A DNA stretch of 61,123 nucleotides from Segatella copri (lineage in GTDB: Bacteria > Bacteroidota > Bacteroidia > Bacteroidales > Bacteroidaceae): the NCBI RefSeq assembly GCF_009494395.1, contig NZ_VZCB01000092.1:1-61123 (forward strand), written 5' to 3'. The notes under the pieces are model-generated. The model did no database searches and was not told the origin of the DNA. It saw only the letters and a program-made list of their open reading frames with translations. This document shows positions 44,079 through 51,444 of the stretch, in pieces. The position numbers and the translations under genes were made by a program. Position 1 is the stretch's first letter. The number at the start of each line of letters is the position of its first letter.

Positions 44079-44143
44079 TATTCCAATCCGGGGAGAATCT
44101 TGGTGTTTTCGATTCGGATTTAAAGGAAAAAACAAAAAAGTTG

Positions 44144-44184
44144 ATGTTTTGCTTAGTTTTTCGCTTGGCTCAACTGTATAGATA
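44144..44184 (+). repeat. 41-bp leader repeat, copy A
   Basis: Forty-one bases, beginning ATGTTTTGCTTAG and ending CTGTATAGATA, are identical to 51378-51418. Copy A ends 4 bp before the sigma start codon. Copy B ends 26 bp before the 51445 receptor gene. Confidence 0.85.
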
Positions 44185-44188
44185 GTAT

Positions 44189-44668
44189 ATGAACAGAAAA
44201 AAGGACATAGAACAGTTATTCCGTCAGCATTACGCGAAGATGTACAATCTGGCCAGATGCATTCTTTCGGATGATGACGAGAGCAAGGATGTGGTGAGCG
44301 AATTATTCGCCCAGATTCTTGCCGATGATGTGGTTCTGGTGCCTGGGAGTGAGGATGGTTACTTGATGCGGAGTGTACGCAACCGCTGTCTCAACCTGAT
44401 AGCTCATAAGAGCGTGAAGGAAAGGGTGGCGAAGCTGCTGCTGGATGATGCCGACGTGATTCTCTCGGAAGAGACCGATGAACGGCTCGACCGGCTGATG
44501 CTTCTCATCGAAGACCTGGAACCGCCTATCCGGCAACTCATTTTCCGTCTGCGCTATCTTCAGGAGAAATCTTATCAGGAGGTGGCTGATGAAGTGGGAG
44601 TGAGCAAGGTGACGGTGTTCAATCATCTCTCGAAGGCGATGGACTGGATTAAGAAACAATTTAAATGA
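44189..44668 (+). CDS. ECF RNA polymerase sigma factor
   Basis: The 159-residue protein has sigma region 2 (FRQHYAKMYNLARCILSD, DVVSELFAQIL) and region 4 (EKSYQEVADEVGVSKVTV) and no region 3, as in ECF sigma factors. It should direct RNA polymerase to the promoter of the receptor gene downstream when the anti-sigma factor releases it. The stop overlaps the anti-sigma start by 4 bp (ATGA), so the two are coupled. The pair plus receptor follows the FecI/FecR/FecA plan of Bacteroidetes. Confidence 0.93.
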   Translation: MNRKKDIEQLFRQHYAKMYNLARCILSDDDESKDVVSELFAQILADDVVLVPGSEDGYLMRSVRNRCLNLIAHKSVKERVAKLLLDDADVILSEETDERLDRLMLLIEDLEPPIRQLIFRLRYLQEKSYQEVADEVGVSKVTVFNHLSKAMDWIKKQFK

Positions 44669-45372
44669 GCAAGACAATGACAAACATGAGTAAAGAAGAA
44701 AAGCGGATGATGCTCTTTGACATGCAGGAGCATCCCGAGAAATATACCGACGAGCAGGTGGAGCGCCTGCTTGCCGATGAGGAAGTGAAGGAGTTCTTCC
44801 ATGAACTGGCGATGGCGAGAATGGCTGGCAAGAAAGCTAATCCGAAGGAGGTGGATGTGGATGGGGCTTGGAAGGAATTTGTTCAGGCACATCACGAGGG
44901 TAAGTTGGCGATGGATGCCGGCAAATCCAAGAGCGTTTATCGCAACCGGATGAAGATTGCTGCATCCATCGTCGGCATCATCTTCCTTTCGGGTGTAGCC
45001 TTGGCTGCGATTCACAACGGCTGGTTTGGATTCCCGGCTTCTGATCAGACAGCGGATAACAAGGCTGCTACAGAACAGAAGGCAACCCCCCAGGCGCTTG
45101 CGAATGACAGTCTTCGTGCTGTAACAGCAGAGAACAAGGATTCGCTTGATATGAAACCCGTGGTGTTTGATGATGCCGAATTGGGAACCATCCTGGCTCA
45201 GCTATCCGGTTTCTATCATGTCAAGGTGGAGTATGTGGATGCCGGTGCCCAGCACATCCGTCTCTTCTTCAACTGGAACAAGACGAAGACTTTGGAGCAG
45301 AACCTGGAGATTTTGAATGCTTTCGACCGCATACAGATAGAGTATATTGACGGAACATTGATGGTGAAATAA
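44665..45372 (+). CDS. Anti-sigma factor, DUF4974 type without FecR domain
   Basis: The 235-residue protein has a cytoplasmic helical part (about 1-95), one membrane segment (about 97-117) and a periplasmic part ending in a DUF4974-like domain (about 166-235: FDDAELGTILAQLSGFYHV, IQIEYIDGTLMVK). Usual FecR-type anti-sigmas have a FecR domain between these. Here only a linker is present. It probably holds the sigma factor at the membrane and receives the signal from the STN domain of the receptor encoded next. An equivalent with the same layout lies at 56464-57243. Confidence 0.85.
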   Translation: MSKTMTNMSKEEKRMMLFDMQEHPEKYTDEQVERLLADEEVKEFFHELAMARMAGKKANPKEVDVDGAWKEFVQAHHEGKLAMDAGKSKSVYRNRMKIAASIVGIIFLSGVALAAIHNGWFGFPASDQTADNKAATEQKATPQALANDSLRAVTAENKDSLDMKPVVFDDAELGTILAQLSGFYHVKVEYVDAGAQHIRLFFNWNKTKTLEQNLEILNAFDRIQIEYIDGTLMVK

Positions 45373-45375
45373 GAT

Positions 45376-45381
45376 AGGAGG
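45376..45381 (+). promoter_or_regulatory. Shine-Dalgarno sequence deciding the receptor start
   Basis: AGGAGG, rare in this genome type, is only 2 nt before the ATG at 45384 but 8 nt before the ATG at 45390. The second is therefore the likely start. Confidence 0.6.
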
Positions 45382-45389
45382 AAATGTTT

Positions 45390-47972
45390 ATGAGAGATTT
45401 TTGGAAACCAATGCCCGTTAACGGCAAGCCTGTCAGAGAGCTTCTGCTTCTCTTCCTGTTGCTTTGGGTTCAGCAGTCTTATGCCCAGCGCATCACCCGA
45501 CAATATAATAATGTGTCGTTCTCTGCGGCGTTGAAGGATTTGAATGCCCGCCAGCATAAGTACACCATCAACTTTGTGTATGATGAACTGGAAGATTTCA
45601 GGGTGACCAAGAGCATCAGAAACCAGAGTGTTCCCGATGCCATCATGCAGCTGATAGGATTCTATCCCATCAAGATGACGCAGGTGGAGGATAATATCAT
45701 GGTGGAGTGTACGCAGAAGACAACCCTTCGTTATAAGGGACGTATTATAGATGAGAGTGGCAATGCTGCCGAATATGCAAATATAACCTTGTTGTCGCCC
45801 ATAGATTCTACAATCGTAGGGCATGGTGTGAGCAATGAGAATGGAAGTTTTGTCATTCCTTGTAATTCCCGGAAAGTCTTAGCCCGTATCACATACGTTG
45901 GTTATAAGACAATCAGCCGTATATACAGCAATCCGGAAATGGGAATCATCAAATTGCAGCCCGAAACGATGATTATCAAGGGAGTTGTAGTGAAGGGTGA
46001 AAGGCCTCAGTATAAAATGTCGCCTGGAGGAGTGGAGGTTGCCGTAGAGCATACCTTGCTTTCTAAGATGGCAAACACTTTTGATGTCCTGAATCTGTTG
46101 CCCCGTGTCTCTGTTGATGGACAAAAGATATCCGTGTTTGGTAAAGGCACACCGATTGTTTATATCAACAACAAGCGTGTGAATGACAATAATGAGATTG
46201 TAAACATCACTCCCGACAACATCAAGTCGATTTCGGTGATAACAAGTCCTGGAGCAGAATATGATGCCGAGGTAGAATCGGTAATTCGTATCCGCACCAA
46301 AGAGCGGCGTGCCAATGGGTTCAGCTTGCGTGCGGATGCTTACGGTAAATACAATAAATGGATGTCGGATTACGAGCTTATCAGCACCCGGTATCAGACC
46401 AAGAAATTTGAGATAGCCAATAGCTTATGGACGCAGGGCTATCATATTGGCGAGGATAATCACCTGAACACAGATATCAATTTGCCCGACAAGCATTATC
46501 ACAACGACCAGCATTTTAATTCGGATACCAAACACCGCTTCTTGTCGGAATATCTCTCGGCCGACTATTCACTCAACGACAGCAATTCTATTGGTGGCTC
46601 TTATCGCTACTATGGCATGTTGAATGGCAGGACGAATAGTGCAAGCCAACAGGATGTGTTTCTGAACGGTGTGGCACAGGGAAGCATTGGGCAGAATGAG
46701 GTTGCAAAGCCTCACCTTGGTTCACATGAGGCAGAAATTTATTATGTGGGAAAGATAGGACAGGTAGGCATCGATTTCAATGCCACATACTATACTGTCA
46801 ATAACAGACGTAGTGACGAGAGTATTGAAAGCAGCAAGGAGTTGGGCAATCTGGAGGTACACTCAAGCAATCGTCAGAATAGCGATATGTGGGCAGGCAA
46901 GTTGGTTGTGAATATTCCTTTGTGGAAAGGAAATATGTCTGTAGGAACAGAGCTGTCGAAGACCGACTCACATGGAACGTTTCTGAATGAAGAGCAGTTG
47001 GTGCCATCCACAGAGACGGATATCCATGAAAGAAATGTTGCTGGCTTTGCACAATATGAACTGCCCCTCAGCAAGTGGAACATTGGTTTGGGTGTGCGTT
47101 ACGAGAATATCATTCGCGACTATTTCTCTGGTGGAGTCAAGCAGGATGATGTAAGTAGAAGATACAGCAACTTCTTTCCTAACCTCAGCATTTCATGGAA
47201 CAAAGGTAACTGGAATTGGCAGTTGAATGTCAACGAGAAAATAAGTCGTCCAAGCTATCGACAGTTGGGCAACTTTATGCAGTATGACAACCGTTTCCTG
47301 TATGAAGGCGGAAATCCTGCCTTGCAACCGGAGAAGGTGTTCAATGTTGAGGCAATGGTGTTATATAAGTGGCTGAATGTTTCCGCAGGTTATAAATACC
47401 TGAAGGATGTGATAGAATGGACCAAGTATATCTATCCAGGAAAGGAGTTTGCTTATAACACGTCGTTGAATTTCGACCATAAGCAGCTGCTTTATGCTTC
47501 AGTCAATGTTTCGCCAAAGCTTGGCTTCTTCCGTCCTACGTGGGGATTCAATTATAACCAGCAGTTTTTCGATACCAGGAAGTATGGTGCCGGCAAGGCA
47601 TTGAGCAAACCTTTGCTATCGTGCTCGCTCGACAATAATTTCGCTCTTTCGGAAACCATGAATGCGGCAATCAGCCTGAATGCAGCAACATCCAATGCTG
47701 ATGGATTTCTTATGATGAAGAGTGATTACAGCGTCAATCTGCAGTTTGACAAGTCGTTTGCCAATCGCACATGGATCATTTATCTTTCTGCAAATGATAT
47801 CTTCAAGACGGCAAAGGAGCGTTGGACGATGTATGGACTAGGGTCGGGCACCATGAAAGACTGCTACAACTACACTCGTAGCATCTCCTTGCAGGTTACG
47901 TATAATTTCAATGCCAAGCGCAGTAAGTATAAGGGTACGGGAGCTGGTAATGAAGAAAAGAGCCGCTTGTAG
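45390..47972 (+). CDS. TonB-dependent receptor with STN signalling domain (A)
   Basis: The 860-residue receptor has a signal segment ending SYAQ, an STN domain (RITRQYNNVSFSAALKDL to ECTQK), a CarboxypepD-like domain (GRIIDESGNAAEYANITLL), a plug (NLLPRVSVDG, ITSPGAEYDAE) and an OMP_b-brl_3 barrel ending SKYKGTGAGNEEKSRL. The STN domain would contact the anti-sigma protein upstream and report ligand binding to the sigma factor. Start chosen by the AGGAGG at 45376-45381. Its ligand is unknown. The STN-coding DNA is nearly identical to that of receptor C at 51445. Confidence 0.92.
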   Translation: MRDFWKPMPVNGKPVRELLLLFLLLWVQQSYAQRITRQYNNVSFSAALKDLNARQHKYTINFVYDELEDFRVTKSIRNQSVPDAIMQLIGFYPIKMTQVEDNIMVECTQKTTLRYKGRIIDESGNAAEYANITLLSPIDSTIVGHGVSNENGSFVIPCNSRKVLARITYVGYKTISRIYSNPEMGIIKLQPETMIIKGVVVKGERPQYKMSPGGVEVAVEHTLLSKMANTFDVLNLLPRVSVDGQKISVFGKGTPIVYINNKRVNDNNEIVNITPDNIKSISVITSPGAEYDAEVESVIRIRTKERRANGFSLRADAYGKYNKWMSDYELISTRYQTKKFEIANSLWTQGYHIGEDNHLNTDINLPDKHYHNDQHFNSDTKHRFLSEYLSADYSLNDSNSIGGSYRYYGMLNGRTNSASQQDVFLNGVAQGSIGQNEVAKPHLGSHEAEIYYVGKIGQVGIDFNATYYTVNNRRSDESIESSKELGNLEVHSSNRQNSDMWAGKLVVNIPLWKGNMSVGTELSKTDSHGTFLNEEQLVPSTETDIHERNVAGFAQYELPLSKWNIGLGVRYENIIRDYFSGGVKQDDVSRRYSNFFPNLSISWNKGNWNWQLNVNEKISRPSYRQLGNFMQYDNRFLYEGGNPALQPEKVFNVEAMVLYKWLNVSAGYKYLKDVIEWTKYIYPGKEFAYNTSLNFDHKQLLYASVNVSPKLGFFRPTWGFNYNQQFFDTRKYGAGKALSKPLLSCSLDNNFALSETMNAAISLNAATSNADGFLMMKSDYSVNLQFDKSFANRTWIIYLSANDIFKTAKERWTMYGLGSGTMKDCYNYTRSISLQVTYNFNAKRSKYKGTGAGNEEKSRL

Positions 47973-48018
47973 TTTTTGTTAGGAAGAAACTCTCTTAATA
48001 AACAATGAATATATGACA

Positions 48019-48074
48019 ATCGGTCAAGCGAAGGCAAAACCATATTGGCTTGCTCTTTGCTTGACCGATGTTTC
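48019..48074 (+). terminator. Recurrent hairpin terminator, copy 1
   Basis: ATCGGTCAAGC (48019-48029) pairs with GCTTGACCGAT (48059-48069), with further pairing of GGCAAAACC with GGCTTGCTC-like bases inside. T-rich sequence follows. Near-identical copies are at 50525 and 55645. Copies 1 and 3 also share AACAATGAATATATGAC upstream. Confidence 0.85.
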
Positions 48075-48132
48075 TTATTAAGCCCCTTTGTTGTTTTGTT
48101 ATATTTTAATTAAATATGGTTAAATTCTGTCG

Positions 48133-48167
48133 TTTTGTTGTGTTGTCGTCTTTTTTTTGTACTTTTG
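48133..48167 (+). promoter_or_regulatory. Promoter of receptor B
   Basis: The -7 box TACTTTTG is at 48160-48167. TTTTG/TTGTTG sequences near 48133-48143 supply the -33 region. The ATG is 37 bp downstream. Confidence 0.6.
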
Positions 48168-48204
48168 TAAGCGAAATATAAGGTTTTACTAACTCGAAAG
48201 AAAT

Positions 48205-50508
48205 ATGAGGAGATTTTTATTCGTTATAATCAGCTTGCTATCATTAGTCATGGTAAAAGCGCAGGAGCCCAATTCTGGAGTTTCACAGCAGAATGTTTTT
48301 CATGGAGAAATTGTGTCGAAGGAAGGAAATGGCGGAATTGCAGATGGCTATGTCCTGCTTATACTAGATGGAAAGATATTTAAAACCACCTCTTCTGATA
48401 AAAAAGGGCATTTTTCAATGAAGAATGTTCCTGACGGTAATTATATTGTAGAGGTGACGTGCTTGGGTTATCAGTCGGTAAGTGATTCTCTTAAAATAAA
48501 AGGTTCAACCCGTCGTAATTTTCAGTTAACAGAAGAGGCAAAGGAATTGGGAGAAGTGACAGTTGTTGCAGACCGTAGCCAAATAGTAAAGAGGACAGCT
48601 AATGGTGAAGTGTTCTATCTGTCGTCTGCAGCCAAGAAAATGAGCAATCCTTTCAGGGCTTTGCAGGAGATTCCTGCCATCATATCAGATGCTAATACTT
48701 CGTCTGTAAAGACACTTGACGGTAAAGCTCCTTTGATTCTCATCAATGGCAATATGGTCAATTCGGGTATCGGACCGATTTCTCCAACAGACATTGAGTC
48801 TGTTGAGGTTGTAAACTCAGTATCTGCCCGCTATTTGCAAGAAGGTGTTACGAGTATTTTGAACATAAAGCTAAAAAGACATACCAAACCATATTTATGG
48901 CTTGAAGGGGCAACACGTCATGAAATTCCTGTTGGCAATGGCTTTGGTGTGGGGTATTTTGAAGTGGGAAACCATAAGATAAGTCTTTATGGTAGAGCTG
49001 CCTATCACTATAAATATCATGAAGATGTGGAATCTTCTGTTAATCGCACGAACACAGGTTATAAACAGACTTATGACCAGTCAACTCGTAATGACACTCA
49101 CAAATGGATAGGGGAATTGTTACTGAAGTATCTGATTACGTCTAATGATTACTTTGCGGCTCAGTTCTACGACTCATATAATTCTACAGAAGGAAAAAGC
49201 TTGGCACAGGGAAATTATCTTACGGATATTTTGCAGTTGTATGGCTTTCAATCCTTTGATAAGAATAAGAGTAATATTCTCACCACGAGTCTGTATTACA
49301 AACATTCATTTTCAAAAAGTAGTGATTTGGAGTTGCGCTTAGCATACAATTTCAATAAAAACGATTATAGTGCCAATCGTGTAGATTATTACGACGAGCA
49401 GCAGGTTGATGCTAATATTCTATATAACAACAAGCGTCATTCTGGAAGTTTTAATATAGACTATTCCAAAGAATATGCCAACAATAGCTCTCTTATAGCG
49501 GGAAGTCATAGTACGCTTATTATGGATGACATCGATAATGCCATTGGTGAAAATCCTCTTTTCAAACATCATAGCTATAATCAATATGTGTATGTAGGTT
49601 ATGGTGGTTCTTTCAAGCAATTACGCTATAATGCATCAATAGGAATGGAGGGTATATGGGCAAAGGCAGGCGAAGCCAGCTACAGTTATTTCCGTCCAAG
49701 GGGCAATGTTAGTATGACATGGATAGCCAACAAACACAACTCTGTTCGCTTAAGTTACCAGCTTACAAATATGGCTCCGAATGTCGCCTATCTGAATCCT
49801 TACAATACATCAACAGATTCATTGTTTGTAAGTTTAGGTAACCCGAATCTGAAACCTCAGATGACACATTACGCCTCTATGTCATATACTTTGAATGTCG
49901 GAAAACTCTACTTTATCCCTACTGTTGGGTATAAATACGTAAGTGATGTGATAGAAAACTACGGTTATTCCGATGGGGGCATTTATTATAGCACTTATGC
50001 CAACACTGGGCATTTCTCCCGAGTATCAGCAGGCGCAGATTTGAGTTATCGTTTTAAGTGGGGACGGGTCTATGCCGGTGGGGGCTGGAAAGCCGATCAT
50101 TATATGGGGCAAGATGCCAAAAACTCTGCTTATGCTTCATTTGGCTTTGACGCACAAGTGAAAAACTTTTCATTCTATGGTGATGTAGATTATAATTCAA
50201 GAGATTACACGGCATTGGCTTATACCAGATATAAGCATCCGTCAGTTGCCAATCTTCAGGTAAATTTCAATTTTACGCCAGATTTTTATATGGGTGTCTG
50301 CTTACAGCATCTTACGGGTGAATATCAAAGCAAGGTGACGACGGTTGACGGATCTTTCCATTCTGTAATAGAGAATCATTACAAGGACCAGAAATTCCGT
50401 CCATGGGTAATTCTAAGATATACTTTCCGCAAGAATGCTGAGAAGAAACATAAACTCGGCAAAGTCTTGAATAGCACAGAAGAGGGTATCTCTATTTTGA
50501 AGAAGTAG
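48205..50508 (+). CDS. TonB-dependent receptor-like barrel protein (B)
   Basis: The 767-residue protein has a signal peptide (ending VKAQ), a CarboxypepD-like domain (about 30-110: NGGIADGYVLLILDG, VTCLGYQSV), a plug (LQEIPAIISDA, SVEVVNSVSARY) and a long barrel. Unlike its neighbours it lacks the STN domain and the SKYKGTGAG ending, and no sigma/anti-sigma pair precedes it. It therefore belongs to a different branch, more like the OMP_b-brl family without signalling function. It has its own promoter and the copy 2 terminator. The base composition is more AT-rich than that of receptor A. Confidence 0.88.
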   Translation: MRRFLFVIISLLSLVMVKAQEPNSGVSQQNVFHGEIVSKEGNGGIADGYVLLILDGKIFKTTSSDKKGHFSMKNVPDGNYIVEVTCLGYQSVSDSLKIKGSTRRNFQLTEEAKELGEVTVVADRSQIVKRTANGEVFYLSSAAKKMSNPFRALQEIPAIISDANTSSVKTLDGKAPLILINGNMVNSGIGPISPTDIESVEVVNSVSARYLQEGVTSILNIKLKRHTKPYLWLEGATRHEIPVGNGFGVGYFEVGNHKISLYGRAAYHYKYHEDVESSVNRTNTGYKQTYDQSTRNDTHKWIGELLLKYLITSNDYFAAQFYDSYNSTEGKSLAQGNYLTDILQLYGFQSFDKNKSNILTTSLYYKHSFSKSSDLELRLAYNFNKNDYSANRVDYYDEQQVDANILYNNKRHSGSFNIDYSKEYANNSSLIAGSHSTLIMDDIDNAIGENPLFKHHSYNQYVYVGYGGSFKQLRYNASIGMEGIWAKAGEASYSYFRPRGNVSMTWIANKHNSVRLSYQLTNMAPNVAYLNPYNTSTDSLFVSLGNPNLKPQMTHYASMSYTLNVGKLYFIPTVGYKYVSDVIENYGYSDGGIYYSTYANTGHFSRVSAGADLSYRFKWGRVYAGGGWKADHYMGQDAKNSAYASFGFDAQVKNFSFYGDVDYNSRDYTALAYTRYKHPSVANLQVNFNFTPDFYMGVCLQHLTGEYQSKVTTVDGSFHSVIENHYKDQKFRPWVILRYTFRKNAEKKHKLGKVLNSTEEGISILKK

Positions 50509-50524
50509 AGTTCTTAGGTTTGAA

Positions 50525-50580
50525 ATCGGTCAAGCGAAGGCAAAACCATATTGGTTTGCTCTTTGCTTGACCGATGTTTT
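50525..50580. terminator. Recurrent hairpin terminator, copy 2
   Basis: The ATCGGTCAAGC / GCTTGACCGAT stem (50525-50535 with 50565-50575) is followed by TTTTTTAT. It lies between the convergent receptor B and hepT genes and ends immediately at the hepT stop codon. Confidence 0.85.
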
Positions 50581-50958
50581 TTATAATTCTTCTATCATCT
50601 TATTGATTGTTTCTAACATTCCAGGGAGTTTGTTCTTGACTACATCAAAGACAATAGATTCGTCTATGTCAAAGTAGTGATGAGCAATAATGTCACGGAT
50701 TCCCATAGCTCCTTTCCAATCTACTTCTGGGTAGTTAGGAAGAAGCTGCTTTTGAGTCATTTTATCAATACCTTTGATACTTTCTCCTATTGCAAGGAGC
50801 AACATACAGGTACTTTCGAGGCGTTCCATGCCAGCAGGAGAAAGTACATAATATTGTGAATCATCAATCGCTTGAGAATTATTGATGATTCTTTCAATAG
50901 TCGAAGCAATTCGTTTGAGTGAATAGTATAAGAGTTCTTCGTCATGCATAGATTCCAT
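50581..50958 (-). CDS. hepT: HepT-like toxin of a MntA-HepT pair
   Basis: The 125-residue DUF86 protein is helical and carries the HEPN RNase motif Rx4HxY as RDIIAHHY (Arg88, His93, Tyr95). HepT cleaves RNA. Its partner MntA inactivates it by adding AMP to the tyrosine of this motif. The start may be Met1 (50958) or Met4 (50949). Either overlaps the mntA stop region by 8-17 bp, as expected for a coupled toxin-antitoxin operon with the antitoxin first. It lies between two receptor genes, a typical insertion spot for a mobile TA pair. Confidence 0.88.
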   Translation of the reverse strand: MESMHDEELLYYSLKRIASTIERIINNSQAIDDSQYYVLSPAGMERLESTCMLLLAIGESIKGIDKMTQKQLLPNYPEVDWKGAMGIRDIIAHHYFDIDESIVFDVVKNKLPGMLETINKMIEEL

Positions 50959-51235
50959 CTCTTTTAATTTGCTTCAAAAGCATCGGATTCATGTTATTGC
51001 GAAGTCGGACAATATCTACAGGCTTACCAAAGAGCTCTTGCAGTTCTTCCTTGATGTGAACCATTGTAAATAAGTCTGGCTTTTTCATTTCTACGCAAAC
51101 ATCAACATCGCTGTCTTCGGTCTGTTCGTTTCTAGCCACAGATCCAAAGATTCCAATCTTTGTAATGCCATAAGCATCTGCTTTGGTGCTTAGGTATTTG
51201 CGAAGTATGGTAATATAATCGTTTGTCGTTTTCAT
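50942..51235 (-). CDS. mntA: MntA-like minimal nucleotidyltransferase antitoxin
   Basis: The 97-residue protein has the nucleotidyltransferase signature GSx10DxD: Gly31-Ser32 in IGIFGSVAR and Asp43/Asp45 in DSDVDV. The third carboxylate lies in VDIVRL. MntA antitoxins transfer AMP from ATP to the HepT tyrosine and so block its RNase activity. It is transcribed before hepT from a -7 box at 51255-51262 and overlaps it. The downstream position of hepT and both full-length motifs suggest a functional module. Confidence 0.9.
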   Translation of the reverse strand: MKTTNDYITILRKYLSTKADAYGITKIGIFGSVARNEQTEDSDVDVCVEMKKPDLFTMVHIKEELQELFGKPVDIVRLRNNMNPMLLKQIKRDGIYA

Positions 51236-51254
51236 TATCTTTCCATTTTTGCCA

Positions 51255-51262
51255 CAAATATA
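51255..51262 (-). promoter_or_regulatory. -7 box of the mntA-hepT operon
   Basis: TATATTTG on the minus strand is 20 bp before the mntA start. CTTG at 51283-51286 may serve as a weak -33. Confidence 0.55.
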
Positions 51263-51324
51263 CGATTTTATTTTTTATGTTCCAAGTTTTTGCTGGGTTT
51301 TCTTGCAATAATAGTTCAAAATAC

Positions 51325-51354
51325 TTGGCTTTAGGGTGTTTTTTATTACCTTTG
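51325..51354 (+). promoter_or_regulatory. Promoter of receptor C
   Basis: TTGG (51325-51328) and TACCTTTG (51347-51354) are 18 bp apart. The block TTATTACCTTTGCAT is also found at the promoter at 55701. Confidence 0.55.
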
Positions 51355-51377
51355 CATAGGTTTTTCGAAAATAATCT

Positions 51378-51418
51378 ATGTTTTGCTTAGTTTTTCGCTT
51401 GGCTCAACTGTATAGATA
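51378..51418 (+). repeat. 41-bp leader repeat, copy B
   Basis: Identical to 44144-44184, the leader of the first sigma gene. Here it precedes a receptor without an adjacent sigma gene. Confidence 0.85.
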
Positions 51419-51444
51419 ATAAGTAACAGAAAAAAGAAAGACTG

